A stretch of 17,701 nt of DNA from Actinomycetes bacterium (GTDB taxonomy: Bacteria > Actinomycetota > Humimicrobiia > Humimicrobiales > Humimicrobiaceae): NCBI GenBank assembly GCA_030603375.1, contig JAUVXY010000009.1, positions 1 to 17,701 on the forward strand, written 5' to 3'. The notes beneath the pieces were generated by a model. It saw nothing but the letters and a program-made list of their open reading frames with translations, made no database searches and was not told the origin of the DNA. Of the stretch, positions 7,455 to 13,553 are shown piece after piece; the first letter of the stretch is position 1, and the number at the start of each line of letters is the position of its first letter. A program made the translations under genes and the position numbers.

Positions 7455-8417
7455 TTATACTGTCTTCTTTAACTGATTATAGTCATACTCTACCATTATT
7501 TTTACCAGCTGCTCAAAGTTGACACCTGGCTCCCATTTTAACTTTTTTCTGGCTTTTGAAGAATCGCCTACCAGCAAATCTACTTCAGCGGGCCTGATAA
7601 ACCTCTCATCAATTTTTACATATTTTTCCCAATCAAGCCCAAGACATGAAAAAGCAGCTTCAACCCACTGTTTTACAGAATGGGAATGTCCGGTGCTTAT
7701 AACATAGTCTTCGGGACCTTCCTGCTGCAGCATCAGCCACATGGCTCTTACATAATCCTCGGCATATCCCCAATCTCTTTTTGAATCTAAATTTCCCATA
7801 CAAAGGTCTTTGGCTAAACCTAATTTTATTTTTGCCGCGCCATTGGTTACTTTTTTCGTAACAAATTCAAGTCCCCTCCTTGGAGACTCGTGATTGAAAA
7901 GTATGCCGCTGCAGGCAAATATGCCGTAGCTTTCCCTGTAATTTACAGTCATATAGTGGCCGTAAGCTTTAGCAACGCCGTACGGGCTTCTTGGATAAAA
8001 TGGCGTGTTCTCATTTTGCGGAACTTCTCTCACTTTTCCAAACATTTCTGAACTTGAAGCCTGATAGAATTTAATATCCTTATTTAAATGCCTCACAGCC
8101 TCCAGCATTCTCGTAACTCCAAGTGCCGTAAACTCTCCTGTCAGCACCGGCTGTTTCCATGAAGTCGGTACAAAAGACATGGCCCCTAAATTATAGATTT
8201 CATCCGGGTTTGATTCTTTTACAGCGCTTATAATGGAAAGCTGATCCAGAAGGTCAGCCTGTACAAATTTAATCTTTTCCCTTATGTGTTCTATCCTGTC
8301 TAATTTTTCAACTGAAGATCTTCTAACCATCCCATAAACCTCATACCCCTTGCCCAGCAAAAAATCTGCAAGATACGAGCCGTCCTGCCCTGTTATACCG
8401 GTTATTAATACTCTCAT
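7455..8417 (-). CDS. gmd: GDP-mannose 4,6-dehydratase
   Basis: The 320-residue short-chain dehydrogenase matches Gmd closely. It has the cofactor-binding GITGQDGSYLADFLL (residues 7-21), VRRSS near 31-35, the catalytic SSSEMFGKV (Ser122, Glu124) and SPYGVAKAYGHYM with the Tyr146/Lys150 pair. The substrate-contact segments NHESPRRGLEFVT and KRDWGYAEDYVRAMWLML are also present. It makes GDP-4-keto-6-deoxy-D-mannose from GDP-mannose. The ATG at 8417 is preceded by AGGGAG. The partner reductase two genes upstream resembles Rmd rather than GDP-fucose synthase, so the end product is probably GDP-D-rhamnose. The product could also feed other GDP-deoxyhexoses if further genes exist outside the window. 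Confidence 0.95.
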   Translation of the reverse strand: MRVLITGITGQDGSYLADFLLGKGYEVYGMVRRSSVEKLDRIEHIREKIKFVQADLLDQLSIISAVKESNPDEIYNLGAMSFVPTSWKQPVLTGEFTALGVTRMLEAVRHLNKDIKFYQASSSEMFGKVREVPQNENTPFYPRSPYGVAKAYGHYMTVNYRESYGIFACSGILFNHESPRRGLEFVTKKVTNGAAKIKLGLAKDLCMGNLDSKRDWGYAEDYVRAMWLMLQQEGPEDYVISTGHSHSVKQWVEAAFSCLGLDWEKYVKIDERFIRPAEVDLLVGDSSKARKKLKWEPGVNFEQLVKIMVEYDYNQLKKTV

Positions 8418-8468
8418 AATTTTTTGTCTCCCTGGCTAAATTTTTATTTTTATATTAGCTCCAGCTCA

Positions 8469-9584
8469 TCAAAATATAATCTGCTCTGCATCAATCTTTG
8501 AATTAATATTTATCCTGATTCCATTTTTTAAAATATTATCGTTCCCAATTGTACTGTTATCCCCAATTATTGACATATCACTTACCTTCACATTTTCTCC
8601 GATTGTCACATTTTTAGAGATTATTGAATTGGCAATATGACAATTTTTGTGTATTTTACAATTATCAAAAACCACGCTCCTGGAAATTTCGCAGCCGGAA
8701 AAAATACTGCAGTTTTTTCCTATTACTGTGAGCGGTAAAATCTTAGCACCTTTTTTTATTACGGTCCCTTCCCCCACAAGCACAGGACCGGAAACAAAAT
8801 TTTCTTTGCTGAATTTTGTTCCTTTCCCAACATAAATATTTTGAAAAGTTTCCCTGTAAGGAAACTTAAAATTAACTTTCCTCTCCAGCATATCATGATG
8901 GGCCAATAAATATTTCTCCGGAGTCCCAACATCAAGCCAGTAAGAGCCAGACACAAAACCAAATATCTTATATCCCCTGCTTAAAGCATCCGGAAAAAGT
9001 TCCCTTTCAAAAGAATACTTTTTTCCTTTCGGTACCAGGTCCATTATATGCGGCTCAATTATATATGTGCCGGCATTTATTAAATTAGTCTTAACTTCTT
9101 CCTGCTTTGGTTTTTCTAAAAATTCTTTTACCCTTTGTTTGCCATCAACCGGCACCAACCCATACGATGTAGGATCTTCAACCGGTGTCAGGGAAATAGT
9201 TATGTCTGCATTTTTTTGCCTGTGGAAAGAAATCATATCTTTTAAATTAAGAGAGGTTAAAATATCACCGTTAAACACCATAAAGCTGCTGCCGTCAAGG
9301 TATTTTTCTACATTTTTTACAGCGCCGCAGGTTCCAATCGGAGAGCTTTCAGTTATATATGTAAGTTTTACCCCAATACTTTTTCCATCACCAAAATATT
9401 TTAAAAATATATCAGGAAGATAACAGGTGGAGAGTATAATATCTTTGAGACCATAAAATTTGAGCCATGAAATAAAATTATACATAAAAGGCTTGTTTAG
9501 AAAAGGCAGCATTGGTTTTGGGTTCAGACATGTAAGCGGCCTGAGTCTTGTTCCTTCTCCGCCTGCAAGTATTACTGCTTTCAA
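8469..9584 (-). CDS. Mannose-1-phosphate guanylyltransferase-like nucleotidyltransferase
   Basis: The 371-residue enzyme begins with the nucleotide loop LAGGEGTRLRPLTCLNPKPM (residues 6-25), has the metal-binding FNGD (104-107), EFLEKP, NAGTYIIEP and YWLDVGTPEKY. It ends in a left-handed beta-helix of hexapeptide repeats from about residue 255. This two-domain plan is that of GDP-mannose pyrophosphorylases of the eukaryote/actinobacterial type. The base specificity (GTP versus dTTP or UTP) is inferred from its place between rmd and gmd. The start is a TTG at 9584 that overlaps the rmd stop as TTGA and has a strong AAAGGAG site five bases upstream; no ATG is available before the catalytic loop. 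It is an intact paralogue of the broken gene at 1215-2377. Confidence 0.88.
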   Translation of the reverse strand: MKAVILAGGEGTRLRPLTCLNPKPMLPFLNKPFMYNFISWLKFYGLKDIILSTCYLPDIFLKYFGDGKSIGVKLTYITESSPIGTCGAVKNVEKYLDGSSFMVFNGDILTSLNLKDMISFHRQKNADITISLTPVEDPTSYGLVPVDGKQRVKEFLEKPKQEEVKTNLINAGTYIIEPHIMDLVPKGKKYSFERELFPDALSRGYKIFGFVSGSYWLDVGTPEKYLLAHHDMLERKVNFKFPYRETFQNIYVGKGTKFSKENFVSGPVLVGEGTVIKKGAKILPLTVIGKNCSIFSGCEISRSVVFDNCKIHKNCHIANSIISKNVTIGENVKVSDMSIIGDNSTIGNDNILKNGIRININSKIDAEQIIF

Positions 9585-10564
9585 TTAAGCTCCTTTCCAA
9601 TTTCCTCTCTCCAGTACTCAAGCACGCTCCTGAGAGAGTCTGTAATGCTGTATTCCGGTTTCCATCCTGTATGGCTCCTGAGTTTGCTGTTGCTGCCATA
9701 AACAATATCTGTGTCAACCGGTCTAAATTTATCTTTATCCACTTTTATTGTAATATCGTTCCTTCTGCTGATTGACATTAAAACATCTAATAAATATGAG
9801 ATTTTATACTTTTTCCCCGAGCATACGTTGTAGGCCTGTCCAATTTTGCCCCTGTTAATTATATAGCTATAAGCTTTTACAACATCCCTTACATCCAGGA
9901 AATCACGGTATGCCTCTATGTTTCCAACTTTTACAACAGGCTCCCTTGTACCGTTTTCTATTTCTGCAATCTGCTTTGCAAAATCAGAGCATACAAATCT
10001 TTCCGACTGCCCCGGCCCAATATGATTAAAGGACCTGCTCACAAGTACAGGAATGCCGTACGCCCTATGGTAAGTTATGGAGAAGAAATCCAATGCAGCT
10101 TTACTGATAGCATACGGGTTTGAAGGATAAATCTTAAAATCCTCGTCTATTGCTTTTTTTTTGTCATTTGCTCCACTATATTCTTCTGCGGTGCATACCG
10201 CTAATATTCTGCATCCGGGGCAATAATTTTTCAAACTTTCCAGAATATTAATCCCGCCAAACACATTGGCCCTAAAAGTCTCCACGGGGTTTTCCCATGA
10301 AAAGTTAACCGAGCTCTGGGCCGCAAGGTGATAAATTTGCTGCGGCTTAAACTTTACAATTATATTTTCAACACTTTTTTTATCTTCTATGTCAACTTCC
10401 AAAACTTTAATTCTGCCCTGGTCCTCATCTGTTCCAAATTTATCAATGCTAAAGTTTGCTAACTTTAAGTCAGCGCCTAAAATTTCATGGTTGCCATCTT
10501 CCAGCAGGTATTTGGTAAGATGCTTTCCTACAAATCCTGCAATTCCAGTTATCAAAATCCTCAA
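9581..10564 (-). CDS. rmd: GDP-4-keto-6-deoxy-D-mannose reductase (GDP-D-rhamnose forming)
   Basis: The 327-residue extended short-chain dehydrogenase has GITG-type cofactor loop GIAGFVGKHL (residues 7-16), HLAAQSSV, VCTAEEYSG (123-131), the SNPYAISKAA block with Tyr151/Lys155, and SRSFNHIGPGQSERFVCSDF. The latter, with YRDFLDVRDVVKAY and the late RPVDTDIVYGSNSKLR, is typical of Rmd rather than of GDP-fucose synthase or RmlD. It reduces the Gmd product to GDP-D-rhamnose with NAD(P)H. The start is a TTG at 10564, with GGGAGAG seven bases upstream and no ATG nearby. It probably opens the operon rmd, nucleotidyltransferase, gmd, mutase, isomerase, since a promoter candidate lies just upstream. 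Confidence 0.87.
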   Translation of the reverse strand: MRILITGIAGFVGKHLTKYLLEDGNHEILGADLKLANFSIDKFGTDEDQGRIKVLEVDIEDKKSVENIIVKFKPQQIYHLAAQSSVNFSWENPVETFRANVFGGINILESLKNYCPGCRILAVCTAEEYSGANDKKKAIDEDFKIYPSNPYAISKAALDFFSITYHRAYGIPVLVSRSFNHIGPGQSERFVCSDFAKQIAEIENGTREPVVKVGNIEAYRDFLDVRDVVKAYSYIINRGKIGQAYNVCSGKKYKISYLLDVLMSISRRNDITIKVDKDKFRPVDTDIVYGSNSKLRSHTGWKPEYSITDSLRSVLEYWREEIGKELN

Positions 10565-10636
10565 AAGTTATCTCTCCCGGCCAATTAATTTATTAATAAT
10601 TTTACCATCGCGCCTTCTATTTTAATATAAAACCAA

Positions 10637-10666
10637 ACTATATAAAATAAAATTCTAGTGGTTCAA
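10637..10666 (-). promoter_or_regulatory. Promoter candidate for the rmd operon
   Basis: On the minus strand TTGAAC (10661-10666) and TATAGT (10637-10642) are separated by 18 bases, a plausible sigma-70-type promoter about 70 bases before the rmd TTG start. It overlaps the last codons of the 64-residue unknown gene. Nothing else notable was seen in 10565-10636. Confidence 0.5.
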
Positions 10667-10857
10667 GAAGAGCTAGACTTATTAGTTTTCGCTAACTCTT
10701 TTATAATTTCGTTATCTAAAATTTGATATACTCGCATTCCATAGCCATTTTTGAAACAACTATGGTTTTCCGCTTGCACAACTACGGAATCAATGTCTCT
10801 TCCAATAGCAACAACTCTGTCAGTTTCATCATAAGCTACATAATTTATTTTTTGCAT
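10663..10857 (-). CDS. Unknown 64-residue protein
   Basis: This short frame starts at an ATG (10857) with GGAAGTGAG just upstream. The protein is soluble, with a predicted beta-strand start (INYVAYDETDRVVAIGRDID), a helix near VVVQAEN, a second strand block (GMRVYQILDNEII) and a serine-rich end. The pattern of short strands followed by a helix is loosely like small DUF5678-type proteins, but I do not recognise it with confidence. A strong transcription terminator lies only about 12 bases upstream of its start, so it would need read-through or its own promoter. It could be a real accessory gene or a chance frame; coding use looks similar to the adjacent unknown genes. Confidence 0.5.
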   Translation of the reverse strand: MQKINYVAYDETDRVVAIGRDIDSVVVQAENHSCFKNGYGMRVYQILDNEIIKELAKTNKSSSS

Positions 10858-10868
10858 AACTCACTTCC

Positions 10869-10894
10869 AAATAAAAAAGACCCAATTGGGTCTT
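10869..10894 (-). terminator. Rho-independent terminator after the membrane-protein pair
   Basis: A perfect inverted repeat, AAGACCC/GGGTCTT with loop AATT (10877-10894), is followed on the minus strand by a T-rich tail (TTTTTTATTT). It lies about 30 bases after the stop of the 132-residue membrane protein gene and ends that unit. Confidence 0.88.
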
Positions 10895-10923
10895 GGGTGT
10901 ATTAATTTTTATAACTTATTTAT

Positions 10924-11322
10924 TTAACTATATGGATTAGTCATCCCTATTTTTCTGTGAAAAAGTACATTTATGTATATTCTAATCTGGTCGTGTAGGT
11001 AAAAAAATATTGATAATATAATGGTAGAAAAAATGCTTAGTTTCAAAGAATTCATCAAAATACAATCTTTCACTTTGTCTACATCATTAAACGAACAATA
11101 AATTATCAAACCTATACTTATTAAAATTAGAATAAGTATAATCGCATACTTAAAAATTTTAGTTATTGATAATGTAAAAATGTCCCTACCATCATTGAAG
11201 TGAAAATAAGTAACTATTGTCGTTAAGATTGTCAATTGTAGCGCTAGCGTCTCAATAATCCCAATATCATATAAAAAATTGGAGTTGCCATTCAATAATA
11301 TATTACTAATAAAACTATGCAC
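10924..11322 (-). CDS. Unknown protein with three predicted membrane segments
   Basis: The 132-residue protein is mostly hydrophobic. Predicted membrane helices are near residues 20-40 (IGIIETLALQLTILTTIVTYF), 58-78 and 92-110, joined by short polar loops with a conserved-looking FNDGRD after the first and FNDVDKVKD after the second. The end is basic (FHRKIGMTNPYS). I do not recognise the family. The start is a GTG at 11322 that overlaps the end of the upstream gene by 8 bases, so the two are translated together and probably act together at the membrane. A terminator follows. The DNA is more AT-rich than the sugar genes around it, which suggests an acquired unit. Confidence 0.75.
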   Translation of the reverse strand: MHSFISNILLNGNSNFLYDIGIIETLALQLTILTTIVTYFHFNDGRDIFTLSITKIFKYAIILILILISIGLIIYCSFNDVDKVKDCILMNSLKLSIFSTIILSIFFYLHDQIRIYINVLFHRKIGMTNPYS

Positions 11323-11893
11323 TTATACTCTTCTCTTTAAACTCTTTTAAGGAAGGTTTTTTATAAGCTTTTGATAGAAAATTAAAAAATATTTTTCTAT
11401 ACCTCTTCGCTAAAAATCGGTCTTCTGGAAAGTATGAATAATATCTTTTTTTAGACCCTCTAGAATGATCTCTTTCAAGGAAAACATTTTTATTGTCAAT
11501 GATTCTGAAGTGGGGCTGCAAATATTTTTCTCCCACTATTTCATATAAATTCACATTTTTATTTTGATCTGATAGTTTGTATAGAGGATTTTTAGTTTCA
11601 TTTTTAATCTTACCTGATACAATTTCAATCAACTTTACTTTTTTAGCACAATCTTTAAATGCTTCTTTTACTTTTTCTCTACCATAAAATTCAGGATTGG
11701 CATTACCAGTAGCCATCAATACATTATTGCCAGCCTCTTTGAGATTTTTAATTATTACTTCTTCTGCAATTTCTTCATCATTGGGTTCATCAATTATTCT
11801 TTTTCTTTTTTTAAAGAAGAATAAATAGAGTTCATAAATAATTACAAGAAAAAAAGAAGTGAACAAACCTATAATAATCCACAATATTGCCAC
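11315..11893 (-). CDS. Membrane-anchored protein with a possible degenerate phospholipase D-like domain
   Basis: The 192-residue protein has one N-terminal membrane helix (residues 2-27) followed by KKRKR, placing the rest in the cytoplasm. The soluble part has a strand VLMATGNANPEFY (58-70), an alternating helix/strand stretch, and PHFRIIDNKNVFLERDH (127-143). The H-x-R-x-x-D arrangement there (His128, Arg130, Asp133) resembles a phospholipase-D HKD motif with arginine for lysine, followed by a strand and a second charged cluster. This is inference; only one such motif is present, so the protein could be inactive or act as a dimer. The GTG start at 11893 follows AGGGGGTG, and an in-frame TGA two codons before it excludes a longer form. 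It has its own promoter and overlaps the three-segment membrane protein gene. Confidence 0.75.
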   Translation of the reverse strand: MAILWIIIGLFTSFFLVIIYELYLFFFKKRKRIIDEPNDEEIAEEVIIKNLKEAGNNVLMATGNANPEFYGREKVKEAFKDCAKKVKLIEIVSGKIKNETKNPLYKLSDQNKNVNLYEIVGEKYLQPHFRIIDNKNVFLERDHSRGSKKRYYSYFPEDRFLAKRYRKIFFNFLSKAYKKPSLKEFKEKSISA

Positions 11894-11937
11894 TATGTAT
11901 CACACCCCCTAATAAATAAAACTAAAAAGTTACTAAT

Positions 11938-11965
11938 ATTATACAATTTTAAATTAAAAAGCAAA
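11938..11965 (-). promoter_or_regulatory. Promoter of the membrane-protein pair
   Basis: A perfect TATAAT (11938-11943) is preceded 16 bases upstream by TTTGCT (11960-11965). It lies about 45 bases before the GTG start at 11893, within a very AT-rich gap. Confidence 0.6.
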
Positions 11966-11997
11966 ATGTTTTTTTAATCGAAATTATTTATCTACTT

Positions 11998-12873
11998 TTA
12001 AAAACAGCTGAAGCATTGCTTAAAAAAAGTAATAAAGACTCTGAAAGCTAATACTATGATTAGCAAAGGAATTAGAAAAACCTTCCAGCTTTTTCTATAA
12101 TTCTTCCAGAAAAAATAAAATACGCTTCTCTGCATTCTAAAACAGGCTTTCAGCTCACTGTTTCCGCTGCTCCCGCCAATATGGTGAAGAATATTGGCGC
12201 ATGGATAGTAATACACCTTCCAGCTTTTTTGCCACATTCTATAGCAAAGATCCAAATCTTCCACATACATAAAATATCTTTCGTCAATAAGGCCGGTATC
12301 CTCAAGTGCTTTTCTCCTGATTATCATAGCTGAGCCTGACACCCAATCAACTTCAAATGGAGTATCTCTATTTACATCAGCCAGCTTATATTTTCTTGAA
12401 AAAGGATTATTGGGGACAATGTTTGTAAGTATAGTGTGAAAAGCTGCATTAAAAATAGAGGGAAATTTTCTGCACGACAGCTGGACAGAACCATCGCTGT
12501 TTATAATTTTTGGCCCTGCTATACCTACTTTTTTATTTTTTTCCATAAAACTTACAAGATTGTCCAAAGAATTTTTATAGACCTTGCAATCGCTGTTTAT
12601 TAAAAGTATATATTTTGAATTTGTTTTACTTATTGCCTTATTATTTGCAGCAGCAAAACCTGTGTTTTTACTGTTGCGAAGCAATTTAACTTGTGGAAAA
12701 TTTTTTTGAACTAGCTCACACGACCCATCTGCAGAAGCATTATCAACTACTATAATCTCATATTTTAAAGAAGGCGGATTTTCTAATATAGAATTCAGGC
12801 AGTCCCTTAAAAAATTTAGACTGTTATAACTTACGATACTTACTGTTAAGTCTTTAATTTCTAATTTACTCAA
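11998..12873 (-). CDS. GT2 family glycosyltransferase (WbbL/rhamnosyltransferase-like)
   Basis: The 291-residue protein has the GT-A fold of family 2: LTVSIVSYNSLNFLRDCLNS at the start, VVDNASADGS (42-51), SKNTGFAAANNKAI, the metal-binding LINSDCKV (91-98) and the acceptor/base block YFMYVEDLDLCYRM. The VDWVSGSAMIIRRKAL segment is typical of WbbL-like enzymes, which often transfer rhamnose. A hydrophobic C-terminal helix (near 262-282) anchors it to the membrane. It probably adds a sugar to a lipid-linked surface glycan on the inner face. The start is a TTG at 12873 with AAGAAG directly before it, an unusually tight spacing, so the precise start is uncertain. It has its own promoter and a leader with repeats, separate from the main glycosyltransferase operon. 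Confidence 0.88.
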   Translation of the reverse strand: MSKLEIKDLTVSIVSYNSLNFLRDCLNSILENPPSLKYEIIVVDNASADGSCELVQKNFPQVKLLRNSKNTGFAAANNKAISKTNSKYILLINSDCKVYKNSLDNLVSFMEKNKKVGIAGPKIINSDGSVQLSCRKFPSIFNAAFHTILTNIVPNNPFSRKYKLADVNRDTPFEVDWVSGSAMIIRRKALEDTGLIDERYFMYVEDLDLCYRMWQKSWKVYYYPCANILHHIGGSSGNSELKACFRMQRSVFYFFWKNYRKSWKVFLIPLLIIVLAFRVFITFFKQCFSCF

Positions 12874-12913
12874 CTTCTTTTATTAACTTATATTATTAGA
12901 AAAATCAATTTGC

Positions 12914-12971
12914 TTTTAGCTGGCTGAATCTATATGGTGCAAGTTATATGGTGCATAACACCTGGCTAAAA
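12914..12971 (-). repeat. Leader inverted repeat enclosing two direct repeats
   Basis: TTTTAGC (12914-12920) and GCTAAAA (12965-12971) form a perfect 7-bp inverted repeat. Between them an 11-base direct repeat, TATATGGTGCA on the plus strand, occurs at 12931-12941 and 12945-12955. The block lies between the promoter and the start of the GT2 gene at 12873, about where its transcript would begin, so it could be an operator pair or an RNA structure. Function is unknown. Confidence 0.5.
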
Positions 12972-12973
12972 TT

Positions 12974-12982
12974 ATTATAGCA
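12974..12982 (-). promoter_or_regulatory. Extended -10 promoter of the GT2 gene at 12873
   Basis: The minus strand reads TGCTATAAT, an extended -10 element (TGnTATAAT), about 100 bases before the TTG start. No clear -35 was seen, which extended -10 promoters tolerate. Confidence 0.5.
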
Positions 12983-13034
12983 TATTATAATTTGGCATTA
13001 TACATTTCTCTAATGCAAACACTTTATATAATAG

Positions 13035-13063
13035 AAAAGATGGCTCCAAAAAAGCCATCTTTT
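13035..13063. terminator. Strong hairpin terminator, possibly bidirectional
   Basis: An 11-bp perfect stem, AAAAGATGGCT (13035-13045) with AGCCATCTTTT (13053-13063), encloses a 7-base loop. T-runs follow on either strand. On the minus strand it lies about 60 bases after the antitoxin-like gene and should end its transcript. Confidence 0.85.
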
Positions 13064-13123
13064 AAAAAAGCTACACGCTGCCAGCCTGTTTAACCTGCAA
13101 ATATATATGAATTTTTATGGGTT

Positions 13124-13357
13124 TTAGCCCTTATTTGACCCTTTTGCCTGCTTTTTTTCTTTTGCATCAGCTTCCAGCATTTTTCTTGCTATTCTCAACT
13201 CTGTTTTTTTTCTTATATCGTCTGTGTAAACTCTTATTTCTGCAACCAATCTATTATACCGTGTAATATATATGGTCTCGCCTAAATTTTTGGTTAGATA
13301 CTTTGTAAGATTGATTCTTAAATCATTGGTATCAACCTTCATTATATCGTCGCTCAT
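13124..13357 (-). CDS. Phd/YefM-like antitoxin, no toxin partner visible
   Basis: The 77-residue protein fits the Phd/YefM plan: a short N-terminal strand and helix (VDTNDLRINLTKYLTKNL), the two-strand turn GETIYITRYNRLVAEIRVY, then a charged helical tail. In the family the N-terminal part dimerises and binds the promoter, and the tail neutralises a toxin. Here the tail is lysine-rich and ends at 77 residues. The ATG at 13357 follows a GAGGAGG-type site. It has its own extended -10 promoter and its own terminator, so it stands alone between glycosyltransferase genes. No toxin-like frame (PIN, RelE or Doc) is adjacent on either strand. It may be an orphan remnant or a small regulator. Confidence 0.72.
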   Translation of the reverse strand: MSDDIMKVDTNDLRINLTKYLTKNLGETIYITRYNRLVAEIRVYTDDIRKKTELRIARKMLEADAKEKKQAKGSNKG

Positions 13358-13426
13358 TCCTTCGCTTCCTCCTCAATCAGTAATAACATTTGTAAATTAC
13401 TATTTTATGATAGATAATCTTTGATT

Positions 13427-13435
13427 ATTATATCA
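13427..13435 (-). promoter_or_regulatory. Extended -10 promoter of the antitoxin-like gene
   Basis: The minus strand reads TGATATAAT, an extended -10 match, about 70 bases before the ATG at 13357. The rest of the gap 13358-13553 is plain AT-rich sequence with no clear hairpin. Confidence 0.5.
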
Positions 13436-13553
13436 CATTTTGTTTAAAAAAACATATAAAAAAAATATTAATTTTTACTAATTTTTTTATAGAATATACT
13501 TATGCAGTTATATTATAATTTTTTAGAATAATGTTAGCCTTTTCACCTGTCTT

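Noticed and set aside
8418..8468. Shared 10-mer TTTAGCCAGG before gmd and before the GT2 at 12873, and other CTGGCT-like words in gaps.
   Set aside because: Shared 10-mers are expected by chance many times in a window of this size, and in gmd the word overlaps the ribosome binding site.
9478..9717. A 79-codon minus-strand frame across the rmd/nucleotidyltransferase junction.
   Set aside because: It overlaps two well-supported genes in another frame and has no family match or ribosome binding site of note.
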